Counted from the stretch's first letter, positions 36,779-46,406 are shown. The stretch is DNA of 64,000 bases from Rubellimicrobium sp. CFH 75288 (GCF_009904055.1 NZ_WYDP01000001.1:1-64000); one strand, 5' to 3'. Translations and numbers: made by a program. The notes: generated by a model from the sequence alone, not told the origin.

Positions 36779-39415
36779 TCAGGCCGACCACCAGCCGCGC
36801 CGCTTGGGCCGCTCGGGCTGCGGCAGGGGTTCCGGCGCCTCGGCCGGGCCCGTCGCGGCGACTGCGGCGGCGGGCTCGGGCGCTTGAGCCGGCTCCACGC
36901 CCGCGGGCGGCTCGCTCGGCTGATCGGCAGGAGGCTGGGCCGGAGCGGGGGGTTCGGACAGATTCTCGGGCGCGGCGCGCCGGCTGCGCGAGCGCTTGGA
37001 GGCCGCCGACCCGGTTGCCGGCTCGGTTGCCGGCTCGGTCGGCTCGGCAGCGGCCTTGCGCGCGCGGCTGCGCCGCTTCGGCTTCTCCTCGGCTGCGGGC
37101 GCGGCCTCGGCCGGAACGGTGTCGGCGGCCGGAGCCGTCCCGCCCGCGAGGTCCGGGGACTCGGTCGAAGCCGCCTCGGGCGGCGCGGCGGAACGGCGGC
37201 GCACACGGGTGCGGCGCGGGGGCGACGCCTCCTCTGCCGCGGGGGCCGCCGGTTCGGCGACGGGTTGGGCCGGTTGCTCCCCCTCCTCCGTCGCGGCGGT
37301 CCCGCCTTCGGGCTCGGCGTGCTCGGGCTCGCCCTCGTCGTCGCCCGTCAGGTCTGCCGACCGGCTCTCGCCGGTCTCCTCCGTCCGGTCGCCACCCTTG
37401 CGGCGGCGGCGGCGACGGCGCTTGCGCCGGGGCCGGTCGTCTTCGGCCCCCTCGGCCGTGTCGCCCCCCGCGACAGCCTCCTCCGCCTCCTCCTCGGTCT
37501 CGGCGGTCTCCTCCTCGACCTCGGGCATCAGGGCGGGCTGGCCGGCCATGACGATCGGCCGCTGCTCCGGGATGGCGCGGGTCGGCGTCTTGGACTTCTC
37601 GAGGGAGAAGTCGGGCGAGACCAGGGCGGGATCGGCTTCCAGCCGCACGGCCATGCCATAGCGCCGCTCGATGCCTGCGATGTGCTCGCGCTTCTGGTTG
37701 ACGAGATAGTTCATGATGCCGACGGGAGCCCGGACCACCACCTCGCGCGAGCGGCCCTTGACCCCCTCCTCGTCGAGCTGGCGCAGGATCAGCAGCGCCA
37801 CGCTCTCGTCCGAGCGCAGATGGCCCGTGCCGTGGCAATGCGGGCAGGGCTGGGTGATGCTCTCGAGCATGCCGGGGCGCATGCGCTGCCGGCTCATCTC
37901 GAGAAGGCCGAAGCCCGAGATTCGGCCGACCTGGATGCGGGCGCGGTCGGTCTTGAGCCGCTCCTTGAGGCGCTTCTCGACGGCGAGGTTGTTCTTGCGC
38001 TCGTCCATGTCGATGAAGTCGAGCACGATCAGCCCGGCCAGGTCGCGCAGGCGCAGCTGGCGCGCGATCTCGTCGGCGGCCTCGAGATTGGTCTTGAGCG
38101 CGGTCTGCTCGATCGAGCCTTCCTTGGTGGCCCGGCCCGAGTTCACGTCGATGGCGACCAGCGCCTCGGTCACGCCGATGACGATGTAGCCGCCCGAGGG
38201 AAGCTGCACCACGGGGTTGAACATGGAGGCGAGAAAGCTCTCGACGCCGTAGCGCGCAAAGAGCGGTAGCGGGTCGGTGTAGTGGACCACGTTGCCCACA
38301 TGGCCCGGCATGATCATCTTCATGAAGTCGCGGGCGTTGCGGTAACCCTCCTCGCCCTCGACCAGCACCTCCTCGATGTCCTTGGAATAAAGGTCTCGGA
38401 TGGACCGCTTGATGATGTCGCCCTCCTCGTAGATCTTGGCGGGGGCGATGGATTTCAGCGTGAGTTCGCGGATCTGCTCCCACAGGCGCTGGAGATATTC
38501 GTAGTCGCGCTTGATCTCGGCCTTGGTGCGCTGGGCACCGGCGGTGCGGATGATGAGGCCCGCCCCTTCCGGCACCTGAAGTTCGCTGGCGATCTCCTTG
38601 AGCTTCTTGCGATCGGCGGCGTTGGTGATCTTGCGCGAGATGCCACCCCCCCGTGCCGTGTTGGGCATCAGCACGCAGTAGCGGCCCGCGAGCGAGAGAT
38701 AGGTGGTCAGCGCGGCGCCCTTGTTGCCGCGTTCCTCCTTGACGACCTGGACCAGCATGATCTGCCGGACCTTGATGACCTCCTGGATCTTGTAGCGCCG
38801 CAGACGGACCGCCTTGCGCGACGGGCGCATGGCCAGCGGATCGTCCTCTTCCGCAACGACCTCGATCGTGTCGTCCTTCTCGACCGTCTCGACGCCGCCC
38901 TCCTCGTCGGTCTCGTCCGCGGCGGGGGTCTCCACCGGCGTCTCGCCGACCGTCGCCATGGGCGAGAGGCCCTCGTCGGACCCGTCCTCCGCGGCTTCGG
39001 CTGCATCCTCCGCGGTGACGGCCTCGGCCGCGCGCAGGGCTTGACCCCTGCCCCGACGGCGGCGCTGGCCGCTGTCGGACGCCTCGCCGTCGGAACCGTC
39101 CTCGTCGTCGTCCGACTGGCTGGCGGCCAGCGCCCGCTCCTCGGCCAGGATGGCCTGCCGGTCGGCTACGGGGATCTGGTAGTAGTCGGGATGGATCTCG
39201 CCGAAGGCGAGAAAGCCGTGGCGGTTGCCGCCGTATTCCACGAAACAGGCCTGCAGGGAGGGTTCGACCCTGGTGACCTTGGCCAGATAGATGTTGCCGG
39301 CGATCTGGCGCTTGGTCGCGCTCTCGAAGTCGAAATCCTCAACCTTGTTGCCGTCCAGGACGACGACCCGCGTTTCCTCGGGATGCGTCGCGTCGATAAG
39401 CATCTTCTTGGGCAT
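36779..39415 (-). CDS. rne: Ribonuclease E
   Basis: 878 residues from ATG 39415 (MPKKMLIDATHPEETRVVVL). The S1 domain (about 36-245) is interrupted by an acidic, low-complexity insertion at about 100-198, typical of alphaproteobacterial RNase E. The catalytic core follows ('GYIVIGVTEALVAIDVNSGR', 'LIVLDFIDMDERKN' with the Mg2+ Asp residues), then the zinc link 'CPHCHGTGH' (about 522-530). The C-terminal third is a disordered scaffold rich in Glu, Pro, Ala and Arg, for assembling the degradosome. Central mRNA-decay endonuclease. A 416-bp gap separates it from dctD upstream. Confidence 0.96.
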   Translation of the reverse strand: MPKKMLIDATHPEETRVVVLDGNKVEDFDFESATKRQIAGNIYLAKVTRVEPSLQACFVEYGGNRHGFLAFGEIHPDYYQIPVADRQAILAEERALAASQSDDDEDGSDGEASDSGQRRRRGRGQALRAAEAVTAEDAAEAAEDGSDEGLSPMATVGETPVETPAADETDEEGGVETVEKDDTIEVVAEEDDPLAMRPSRKAVRLRRYKIQEVIKVRQIMLVQVVKEERGNKGAALTTYLSLAGRYCVLMPNTARGGGISRKITNAADRKKLKEIASELQVPEGAGLIIRTAGAQRTKAEIKRDYEYLQRLWEQIRELTLKSIAPAKIYEEGDIIKRSIRDLYSKDIEEVLVEGEEGYRNARDFMKMIMPGHVGNVVHYTDPLPLFARYGVESFLASMFNPVVQLPSGGYIVIGVTEALVAIDVNSGRATKEGSIEQTALKTNLEAADEIARQLRLRDLAGLIVLDFIDMDERKNNLAVEKRLKERLKTDRARIQVGRISGFGLLEMSRQRMRPGMLESITQPCPHCHGTGHLRSDESVALLILRQLDEEGVKGRSREVVVRAPVGIMNYLVNQKREHIAGIERRYGMAVRLEADPALVSPDFSLEKSKTPTRAIPEQRPIVMAGQPALMPEVEEETAETEEEAEEAVAGGDTAEGAEDDRPRRKRRRRRRRKGGDRTEETGESRSADLTGDDEGEPEHAEPEGGTAATEEGEQPAQPVAEPAAPAAEEASPPRRTRVRRRSAAPPEAASTESPDLAGGTAPAADTVPAEAAPAAEEKPKRRSRARKAAAEPTEPATEPATGSAASKRSRSRRAAPENLSEPPAPAQPPADQPSEPPAGVEPAQAPEPAAAVAATGPAEAPEPLPQPERPKRRGWWSA

Positions 39416-39831
39416 GAATCCTTGCACGCACGAACCCGACCGCCGCAGGGCGCGGAGCCGGGTCCGGGGTGTCCATGAAAGGCGAAGGCGCGCCGCCCGG
39501 CGACCGGAGCGGAGCCCGGGGGGCCGCTCCAATGTCTGACCGGTCTTGTGCGCGCAGCATCGCGGTTGGTCCTCGACGCTGCGGAAGGCAATCCGCGGCG
39601 CCCGTTCGATGATCCCGGCCGGCAGCCGGAACGGCGCCGCAGGGGAAGACAAGAGACCCGTTCGGGGCCGCTCCCAGCCCGCGCTTCCCGCAGGCCGCAG
39701 GGACCGTCGAGGCGGAAAGGCGGAAATCCGTCCGAGCGGCACCCGGAGGGCGCCAGCCCGTTGACCCCTTCATAGCCAAGCCCGTCGGGCGAACACAATG
39801 GGCGATTTCGCGCCGACCGAATCCGGCTTCG
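39416..39831 (-). promoter_or_regulatory. Long leader and likely promoter of rne
   Basis: No gene is supported here. On the minus strand TTGTGT (39798-39793), 18 bp, TATGAA (39774-39769) is a plausible promoter, giving a leader of about 350 nt before the rne ATG. Long autoregulatory 5' leaders are known for RNase E (E. coli has about 360 nt). Several GC-rich stems are possible, but I cannot fold it reliably. Confidence 0.4.
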
Positions 39832-41163
39832 TCAGAGATAGTCCTGCCGGCTCAGATTGTACTTGGCCATCTTCTCGTTCAGCGTCCGCCGGGGCAGGCA
39901 CAGCTCCTCCATCACCGCCACGATCGAGCCGCGATGCCGGCGCATCGTGTTGTCGATCAGCATCCGCTCGAACGCCTCGACGAATTCCTTGAGCGGCTTG
40001 CCCTCGGTCGTGATGGCGGGCTTGCCGTCGTCGCTCTCGGCCATGAGGAGCGACGCGATCGTGCCGGAGCCGCGGCGGTTCTGGAGAACGGCGCGCTCGG
40101 CCACGTTGATGAGCTGGCGCACATTGCCCGGCCAGGGGGCCTGCAGAAGCTGGGCCGCCTCCTGCGCGCTGACCTGGGGCGCGTCGCAGCCGTATTCCTC
40201 TGCGAACTGCTCGCTGAGGCGCGTGAACAGGGTCAGGATGTCCTCGCCCCGGGTGCGCAGGGGCGGAACGGTGATCTTGAGCGCGGCGAGCCGGTAGAAC
40301 AGATCGGGCCGCAGCACCGATTCGCAGGTCTTGCCCTGCTCCTGAAGGTTGCAGATGGCGACGATCCGGGTCTCGGCGGGGGTACCCTGCTCGTTGATGG
40401 CGGTCAGCAGACGCGCCTGCATCGCAGGCGAGAGCGCCTCGACATCCTCGAGCACCAGCGTGCCGCCGCGGGCCTCCTCCATGGCGGGCAGCGGCTCGTC
40501 CTCGGCCGGGGGTCCGAACAGGCGGCGGCCCAGCGCCTCGTCGTCGAAGGCCGAGCAGGCGACGAGGACGAACTTGCGGCTCGCGCGAGAGCCCACGGCG
40601 TGCAGCGCATGGGCCACCAGCGTCTTGCCCGTGCCCGTCTCGCCCTCGATCAGCACGTGGCCGTCGGCCTGGCCAAGATCGAGGATATCCTCGCGCAGGC
40701 GCTCCATGGCGGGGCTCGAGCCGATCAGCTTGCGCATGATGGCGCCGCCGTCCGACAGCTCGCGGCGCAGCGCGCGTGCATCAAGCGCGAGGCGGCGCGC
40801 CTGGGTGGCCTTCTTGGCCAGTTCGGTCATGCGCTCCGGGTTGAACGGCTTCTCGAGGAAGTCGAAGGCGCCGATGCGCATCGCCTCCACCGCCATGGGC
40901 ACGTCGCCGTGGCCGGTGATGACGATGACCGGCAGGGTCGAATCGAGACTCTTGACCTTGCGCAGGAACTGGATGCCGTCCATGCCGGGCATCCGGACAT
41001 CCGTAACGACGATGCCGGGATAGTCGGCCGAGACGGAGCGCAGCGCGTCCTCGGCGCTGCCGTAGGTTTCCGTGTCGAAGCCGGAAAGCGCCAGCCACTG
41101 GCTGATGGACTGGCGCATGTCCTTTTCGTCGTCCACGATGGCGATCTTCATGGCCTTGGACAT
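39832..41163 (-). CDS. dctD: DctD-type response regulator lacking the GAFTGA loop
   Basis: 443 residues. Receiver domain with phospho-Asp in 'VVTDVRMPGMDG' (about 55); AAA+ domain with Walker A 'GETGTGKT' (about 174-181), Walker B variant 'GGTLVLEDVE', R-finger region 'LRPDLFYRLAAL' and sensor II 'WPGNVRQL'; Fis-type HTH at the C-terminus ('MEELCLPRRTLNEKMAKYN'). The GAFTGA loop that contacts sigma54 is absent: 'CSAFDDEALGRRLFGPP' runs directly on to 'EEARGGTLVLED'. It pairs with DctB (start 18 bp after the dctB stop), which suggests control of C4-dicarboxylate uptake, though no dctPQM genes are in the window. Confidence 0.88.
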   Translation of the reverse strand: MSKAMKIAIVDDEKDMRQSISQWLALSGFDTETYGSAEDALRSVSADYPGIVVTDVRMPGMDGIQFLRKVKSLDSTLPVIVITGHGDVPMAVEAMRIGAFDFLEKPFNPERMTELAKKATQARRLALDARALRRELSDGGAIMRKLIGSSPAMERLREDILDLGQADGHVLIEGETGTGKTLVAHALHAVGSRASRKFVLVACSAFDDEALGRRLFGPPAEDEPLPAMEEARGGTLVLEDVEALSPAMQARLLTAINEQGTPAETRIVAICNLQEQGKTCESVLRPDLFYRLAALKITVPPLRTRGEDILTLFTRLSEQFAEEYGCDAPQVSAQEAAQLLQAPWPGNVRQLINVAERAVLQNRRGSGTIASLLMAESDDGKPAITTEGKPLKEFVEAFERMLIDNTMRRHRGSIVAVMEELCLPRRTLNEKMAKYNLSRQDYL

Positions 41164-41181
41164 GCGGAGTGGTCCTTCCGT

Positions 41182-42939
41182 TTATTCGGCGGCGGCGGCA
41201 GGGGCCTCGAAGGCGGGCAGAACGACCTCGAACACCGCGCCGCCGTCGGCGCCGTTGCGGGCGGTCAGACGGCCGCCCAGGTCGTTGACGATGCCGGACG
41301 AGATCGCGAGGCCGAGACCGACCCCCTCGCCCGGCTGCTTGGTCGTGTAGAAGGGCTCGAACAGGGCATCGAGATCCTCGATGCCCGGCCCGTTGTCGCG
41401 GACGATCAGGCGCACGGTCTGGCCGCTGGTCAGGATCAGCTCGACCGTGGGATCGGCCACGTCGCGCGTCGCGTCGAGCGCATTGCGCAGAAGGTTGATG
41501 ACCACCTGCTCGAAGCGCAGGCGATCGCCCAGCACCATCACCGGCCGGTCGGGCACGGTGCGCTCGATGGCCACCTTCCGCTGCTTGAGCTGCGGCTCCA
41601 TCATGGCGAGCGCCGTCGAGAGAGCCTCGCGGATGTCGAAGGGCTCGAACGCCTCGGCGCCCTTGCGGGCATAGGACTTGAGCTGGCGGGTGATCGCGCC
41701 CATCCGGTCGATCAGGTCGTCGATGCGGCCGAAGGAGGACAGCGCCTCCTCGTGGCGCTTGCGCTGGATCAGCAGGCGCGCGCCCGCGAGATAGGTCTTC
41801 ATGGCAGCGAGCGGCTGGTTCAGCTCGTGGCTGACGGCTGCGGACATCTCGCCCAGCGCGGCCAGCTTGGAGGATTGGGCAAGGGTCTGCTCCGCCACCT
41901 CCAGGGTCCGTTCCATCCGCTCGCGCTCCGCGATCTCGCGTTGAAGACGCGCGTTGAGCATCCGCAGTTCCGCCGACTCGCGCAACGACAGGCCGAGCCG
42001 CGAGGCCGCCTTGCGCGACGACACCCAGAAGGCCACGGCCAGCAGGATGGCGAAACCCATGACCTGCAGAGCGAGAATGCCGTTCACCCGCTCGCGCACG
42101 CTCTGGAAGGTGGTGAAGCCAACGAGCTTCCAGCCCTGGAACGGCACGCGCAATTCCCGCCGCATCACCGCCTCGCCCGAGACGTAGGCGTCGGCCGGCA
42201 GGGTGGTCCAGTCCTGCGTCAGCCGCAGCGCCTTCTCGATGGGCGTCGGCGAGGGCGCGGCGGACAGCGCCTCGGCCTCGGTCAGGCCGCGCCAGCGCCG
42301 TTCGGTCGCCAGGATGATCCGCCCCTCGCTGTCGGCGACCATGACCGCATCCTGCGTGCCGGCCCAGGAGCGTTCGAGCTTGGCGAGATCCACCTCCACC
42401 GCCACGACCCCGAGCGTGCCCCCCGGATCGGCGACCCGGCGCGAATAGAAGAACCCGAAGCCCGCCGTCTCGCGCGGGACGGTCGTGAACACGGTTCCGG
42501 CGGCGCGGAGCGCCTGGGTGAAGTAGATCGCATCCGCGTGGTTCTCGCCCAGCCGGGTGCGGTCGGTCGCCGCCACCACCACCCCGTCGCGGTCGTAGAG
42601 CATGATGGAGGCCGCGCCGACCTCGTCCACCAGGTCCATGAGACGGATCGTCGAGCGGGAATGGTCTGCCTCCCGCAGCGCCGTCATCAGTTCGGGGTCC
42701 CGCGCCAGGAATTGCGGCACGATGGAGTTGCGTTGCAGTTCGGACACGAGGTTGCCGACATAGAGGGTGTAGCGGACCTCGGCCCGGTTGCGGACCGTCT
42801 CGGTAAAGCGTTCGGTCAGGTACAGATTGGTGATCCAGATCACCGAGACCGCGAACAGGCCGAACAGCGCGAGCGCGATGCGCGGCCACCAGGAGGCGCC
42901 GCCCGGAAGATCGGGGGGCGAATGCTCGATCGCGGTCAT
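41182..42939 (-). CDS. dctB: DctB-type sensor histidine kinase
   Basis: 585 residues. A membrane helix at about 20-40, a periplasmic double-PAS (dCache-like) sensor at about 45-285 ('SIMLYDRDGVVVAATDRTRL', 'GFGFFYSRRVADPGG'), a second helix at about 290-312, coiled coil at about 320-365, HisKA with 'SHELNQPLAAMKTYL', then HATPase with 'NLLRNALDAT', 'DNGPGIEDLD' and 'GVGLGLAIS'. All catalytic boxes are intact. Senses C4-dicarboxylates in characterised relatives. Upstream of it, a 7-bp hairpin separates it from purQ. Confidence 0.92.
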   Translation of the reverse strand: MTAIEHSPPDLPGGASWWPRIALALFGLFAVSVIWITNLYLTERFTETVRNRAEVRYTLYVGNLVSELQRNSIVPQFLARDPELMTALREADHSRSTIRLMDLVDEVGAASIMLYDRDGVVVAATDRTRLGENHADAIYFTQALRAAGTVFTTVPRETAGFGFFYSRRVADPGGTLGVVAVEVDLAKLERSWAGTQDAVMVADSEGRIILATERRWRGLTEAEALSAAPSPTPIEKALRLTQDWTTLPADAYVSGEAVMRRELRVPFQGWKLVGFTTFQSVRERVNGILALQVMGFAILLAVAFWVSSRKAASRLGLSLRESAELRMLNARLQREIAERERMERTLEVAEQTLAQSSKLAALGEMSAAVSHELNQPLAAMKTYLAGARLLIQRKRHEEALSSFGRIDDLIDRMGAITRQLKSYARKGAEAFEPFDIREALSTALAMMEPQLKQRKVAIERTVPDRPVMVLGDRLRFEQVVINLLRNALDATRDVADPTVELILTSGQTVRLIVRDNGPGIEDLDALFEPFYTTKQPGEGVGLGLAISSGIVNDLGGRLTARNGADGGAVFEVVLPAFEAPAAAAE

Positions 42940-42940
42940 G

Positions 42941-42957
42941 GGGGCGTTCTACGCCCC
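42941..42957. terminator. Hairpin between purQ and dctB
   Basis: GGGGCGT (42941-42947), loop TCT, ACGCCCC (42951-42957): 7-bp stem directly before the dctB start and 29 bp after the purQ stop. Could end purQ transcription; no T-run. Confidence 0.35.
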
Positions 42958-42986
42958 GCCTGCGCATGGAGCAAGCGAGGGGACGC

Positions 42987-43655
42987 TCACGCCGCCGTCA
43001 GGGCCCCGACAAGGCCGGAGAACAGCGCCGCCCCGTCAGTGCCGCCCTGCGCCGGATCGCAGGCCCGTTCGGGATGCGGCATCATGCCCAGCACACGACG
43101 GTCGGCCGACAGGATGCCCGCGATCCCCCGCGCCGAGCCGTTCACGTCCTCCGCATAGCGGAAGGCGACACGACCCTCGGCCTCGAGACGGTCGAGCGTG
43201 TCGGGATCGGCCACGAAATTGCCGTCGTGATGGGCGACGGGCAGGCGGATGCGCGCGCCCGGCGCATAATGGGCGGTGAAGGCGCTCTCGGCCTCCACGG
43301 TCAGTGGAACCGTGCGGCAGACGAACCGGAGCCCGGCATTGCGCATCAGCGCACCGGGCAGCAGGCCCATCTCGATCAGGATCTGGAACCCGTTGCAGAT
43401 GCCGAGCACATAGCCTCCCCGCCCGGCGTGCCGACGCACGGCACCGGCGACGGGCGACCGCGCCGCGATGGCCCCGCAGCGCAGATAGTCGCCGAAGGAG
43501 AACCCGCCCGGCACCGCCACAAGGTCCGTACCTTCGGGCAGGACCTGATCGCGGTGCCAGACGCGCCGCACCTCGGCGCCCGCGGCGCGCAGGGCCACGT
43601 CGAGGTCACGGTCGCAGTTGGACCCCGGAAAGACCACAAGCGCCGCCCTCATCAC
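42987..43655 (-). CDS. purQ: Phosphoribosylformylglycinamidine synthase subunit PurQ
   Basis: 222 residues. Class I glutaminase with '[20 protein letters not shown]', the nucleophile in '[10 protein letters not shown]' (about 90), and the His/Glu pair in '[11 protein letters not shown]'. It delivers ammonia to PurL in step four of purine synthesis, together with PurS. In relatives purS and purQ are adjacent; here a Hint gene on the opposite strand lies between them. Two Met codons at the start (43655 or 43652) are both possible. Confidence 0.96.
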   Translation of the reverse strand: MMRAALVVFPGSNCDRDLDVALRAAGAEVRRVWHRDQVLPEGTDLVAVPGGFSFGDYLRCGAIAARSPVAGAVRRHAGRGGYVLGICNGFQILIEMGLLPGALMRNAGLRFVCRTVPLTVEAESAFTAHYAPGARIRLPVAHHDGNFVADPDTLDRLEAEGRVAFRYAEDVNGSARGIAGILSADRRVLGMMPHPERACDPAQGGTDGAALFSGLVGALTAA

Positions 43656-43825
43656 GCCCTCCGAAAGTCTGGCAGGGCCAGTAAGGGCGCCCGGGCGGCG
43701 GCGTCAACCGGCGGGCCCATCTCTGCCCCGATCCGGCCTCATTCCTGCCTTGATGCCGCCGCAGGATCTGCCGGATCGCCACTCCCGCCGGCCGGACGGC
43801 CACCCTTCCAGCACCCGAGAGGACG

Positions 43826-44833
43826 ATGACCGCCCTGACCTTTCACGCCCGCGGCGACCGCAGCACGTCGAGCAGCAGCATCAACGCCATCAATACCAAT
43901 CAGGTGCCGGTGACCACGATGACCTTCGTGCGGAACGGGCCCGGCGGCGATGTCCGGCTGGAGCCGAACGGCGGACAGCCCGATCCCGACACCCTCGTGG
44001 TCATCAACAGCCAGAGCTACAGCTTCGTCGTGAACTTCTCCGGCCAGCTCGCGTCGGTGAACAAGCTGAGCAACGTGAACGGCGTCGATCTGCGCGGCAA
44101 GCCGGTCGCCATCGTGACCGTGGCCGGACAGCGCTACGTCTTCCTGACGGACGGCAGCGGGACGCCGGCCGTGATGAGCGCCTTTCCGTCCGGCACGATC
44201 GCCGTCGTCAATCCGAACTCGACCGATCCGATCCTGATCTGTTTCGTGTCCGGCACCCTCATCGCCACGCCCTCGGGCGAACGGCCGGTCGAGGCGATCC
44301 GGCCCGGCGACCTCGTCCTGACCGCCGACGGGGCGGCGCAGCCGGTCGTCTGGATCGGGCGCCGGACCCTGTCGGCTGCGGATCTCCTCCTGAATCCCCG
44401 GCTCAGGCCGGTGATCGTGCCCGCGGGCCTCTTCGGGCCCGGCCTGCCCCGGCGCGATCTGGGCCTCTCCCCCCAGCACCGGATCGTCATCAGGGGGGGT
44501 GCGGTCGATCTTCTGGCGGGATGCGGCGGCCGTGCCCTGGCGCCCGCCATCCACTTCGTGGGGCATGGCGCCCGGCGCGCCCCGGTGACGGGACCCGTGA
44601 CCTACCACCACCTCCTGTTCGAGCGGCACGAGATCGTCCTGTCGGAGGGTCTGCCCACCGAGAGCCTGCAACCCGGCGCGCTGACGCTCGCAGGCTTCGA
44701 GGATGCGCGGACCGAACTGCTGGCGCTGTTTCCCGAACTGGCGCACCTGTCTCGCGGCCGCCTTCGCCGTGACGCGCTGCCGTCGCTGCGCGCCCACGAG
44801 GTCGCGGCGCTGATGCGGCATCTGCCCGCCTGA
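43826..44833 (+). CDS. Hint-domain protein
   Basis: 335 residues. The N-terminal 140 residues form a Thr/Ser/Asn-rich beta-type domain without a recognised name. The Hint (hedgehog/intein) domain spans about 145-290: 'CFVSGTLIATPSGERPVEAI', 'RPGDLVLTADGAAQPVVWIG' and 'LSPQHRIVI'. The starting Cys for self-processing is present. Such proteins are abundant in Rhodobacteraceae, often secreted through type I systems; autoprocessing has not been shown for most. No signal peptide. It lies in opposite orientation between purS and purQ, which suggests later insertion. Confidence 0.9.
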   Translation: MTALTFHARGDRSTSSSSINAINTNQVPVTTMTFVRNGPGGDVRLEPNGGQPDPDTLVVINSQSYSFVVNFSGQLASVNKLSNVNGVDLRGKPVAIVTVAGQRYVFLTDGSGTPAVMSAFPSGTIAVVNPNSTDPILICFVSGTLIATPSGERPVEAIRPGDLVLTADGAAQPVVWIGRRTLSAADLLLNPRLRPVIVPAGLFGPGLPRRDLGLSPQHRIVIRGGAVDLLAGCGGRALAPAIHFVGHGARRAPVTGPVTYHHLLFERHEIVLSEGLPTESLQPGALTLAGFEDARTELLALFPELAHLSRGRLRRDALPSLRAHEVAALMRHLPA

Positions 44834-44840
44834 GCCCTCT

Positions 44841-45080
44841 TCAGGGCAGGTCGATGCGGTAGCTCTCGATGACCGTGTTGGCCAGCAGCCGCTCGCACAT
44901 CTCGCGCACGCGCAGCTCCGCCTCCTCGCGGTCGGCGAGGGCGAGGTCGAGCTCGATGACCTTTCCCTGCCGCACCTCCCGCACCTCCTCGAAGCCCAGC
45001 GAGGCCAACGCGCGCTGGACAGCCTGACCCTGGGGATCGAGGACGCCCGGGCGCAGCATGATCGTGACGACGACCTTCAT
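44841..45080 (-). CDS. purS: Phosphoribosylformylglycinamidine synthase subunit PurS
   Basis: 79 residues from ATG 45080; GAGGGGG sits 6 bp upstream of it (an ATG two codons earlier would have no spacing). 'VVVTIMLRPGVLDPQGQAVQ' and 'GKVIELDL' are PurS signatures. It bridges PurL and PurQ. 11 bp downstream of purC. Confidence 0.94.
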   Translation of the reverse strand: MKVVVTIMLRPGVLDPQGQAVQRALASLGFEEVREVRQGKVIELDLALADREEAELRVREMCERLLANTVIESYRIDLP

Positions 45081-45091
45081 CGGCATCCCCC

Positions 45092-45853
45092 TCAGTTGAT
45101 GAGGGTCGGCTTGGGCCGGTGGGTCACGTTGGAGGGCAGCACGCCCAGGCGGCGCGCGACCTCCGTGTAGGCTTCGGTCAGGCTGCCGAGATCCTTGCGG
45201 AAGACGTCCTTGTCCAGCTTGCGGCCGGTCTCGATGTCCCACAGGCGGCACGAATCGGGGCTGATCTCGTCCGCGACGACCAGCGTCGGATACTCGCCGT
45301 CCCAGATCCGCCCCACCTCGATCTTGAAGTCCACCAGCTTGATGCCGACGCCGTGGAACACCCCGGACAGGAAGTCGTTCACGCGCAGGGCCAGCGCCAC
45401 GATGTCGTCGAGATCCTGCTGGCTCGCCCAGCCGAAGGCGAGAATGTATTCCTCCGGCACCAGCGGATCGCCGAGGCGGTCGTCCTTGTAGCAGAACTCC
45501 ACGATGGGCCGCGGAAGCTGCGCCCCCTCGTCGAGGCCGAGGCGCTGCGCCATGGAGCCCGCGGCGAAGTTGCGCACGATCACCTCGAGGGGAATCATCT
45601 CGACCTGCCGGATCAGCTGTTCGCGCATGTTCAGGCGGCGGATGAAATGGGTGGGCACCCCGATCTGGTTAAGGCCCTGCATGAAGAATTCGCTCAGGCG
45701 GTTGTTGAGGACGCCCTTGCCCTCGAACACCTCCTTCTTCTGACCGTTGCCGGCCGTGGCCTCGTCCTTGAAGTATTGCACAAGGGTGCCGGGCTCCGGA
45801 CCTTCGTAGAGGATCTTCGCCTTGCCTTCGTAGAACTTCTTGCGACGCGCCAT
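45092..45853 (-). CDS. purC: SAICAR synthetase
   Basis: 253 residues. '[12 protein letters not shown]' at the N-terminus, '[17 protein letters not shown]' and '[15 protein letters not shown]' are PurC signatures with the ATP- and CAIR-binding residues. Step eight of purine synthesis. Divergent from the zeta-subunit gene, with purS following. Confidence 0.96.
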   Translation of the reverse strand: MARRKKFYEGKAKILYEGPEPGTLVQYFKDEATAGNGQKKEVFEGKGVLNNRLSEFFMQGLNQIGVPTHFIRRLNMREQLIRQVEMIPLEVIVRNFAAGSMAQRLGLDEGAQLPRPIVEFCYKDDRLGDPLVPEEYILAFGWASQQDLDDIVALALRVNDFLSGVFHGVGIKLVDFKIEVGRIWDGEYPTLVVADEISPDSCRLWDIETGRKLDKDVFRKDLGSLTEAYTEVARRLGVLPSNVTHRPKPTLIN

Positions 45854-46012
45854 GGGGGCTCCTGGGTGTGCGCGGCCACCGCGCGCGCGCGCCGTGCAAC
45901 GGGATTGGCGGCCTCTTACGGCAAGGGACCCTTGCGGGCAAGCCGGGCCGTCGGCATATCCCCAAGGCAACCCGTCGGACCGTCCCGGCGCCCGGAACGA
46001 AAGGACCCGCCC

Positions 46013-46336
46013 ATGCCCAACCCGTTCGAGGAGCGCGAGCACGCCTTCGAGGCCAAGTTCGCCCACGATGCCGAGATGCAGTTCAAGGCCGAAGCCCGGC
46101 GCAACCGGCTGCTGGGGCTCTGGGCCGCGGGTCTGCTCGGCAAGTCGGGCGAGGAGGCCGAACTCTACGCGCGCGAGGTCATCAAGGCCGACTTCGAGGA
46201 GGCCGGCGAGGAGGACGTCTTCCGCAAGGTCAAGGGCGATCTCGGGGACCGGGCGGACGAGGCCACCATCCGCAGCAAGATGCGCGAGCTTCTGGCCGAG
46301 GCCAAGTCCCAGATCATGACCGAAGCGGAGCGCTGA
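46013..46336 (+). CDS. DUF1476 protein, F1-ATPase zeta inhibitor subunit
   Basis: 107 residues, mostly helical. '[20 protein letters not shown]' and '[18 protein letters not shown]' are the N-terminal inhibitory region of the zeta subunit first described in Paracoccus denitrificans, which blocks ATP hydrolysis by F1Fo-ATPase in alphaproteobacteria. Its place next to purC is a conserved alphaproteobacterial arrangement rather than a functional link that can be seen here. Confidence 0.9.
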   Translation: MPNPFEEREHAFEAKFAHDAEMQFKAEARRNRLLGLWAAGLLGKSGEEAELYAREVIKADFEEAGEEDVFRKVKGDLGDRADEATIRSKMRELLAEAKSQIMTEAER

Positions 46337-46379
46337 GAGGCCGCCGTCCGGCCCGGCATCCGACCTGTTTGCGTCCGGC

Positions 46380-46406
46380 CGCACTCCGTGCCAAGGGCGG
46401 AGTGCG
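46380..46406. terminator. Hairpin between the zeta-subunit gene and bmt
   Basis: CGCACTCCG (46380-46388), 9-nt loop, CGGAGTGCG (46398-46406): perfect 9-bp stem 44 bp after the zeta stop and 33 bp before the bmt ATG. No T-run; it could be a terminator or a control element in the bmt leader. Confidence 0.4.

Noticed and set aside
39546-39775. Short plus-strand frames in the rne leader
   Set aside because: Arg-rich, no ribosome binding site and no family features; the region is better explained as a leader.
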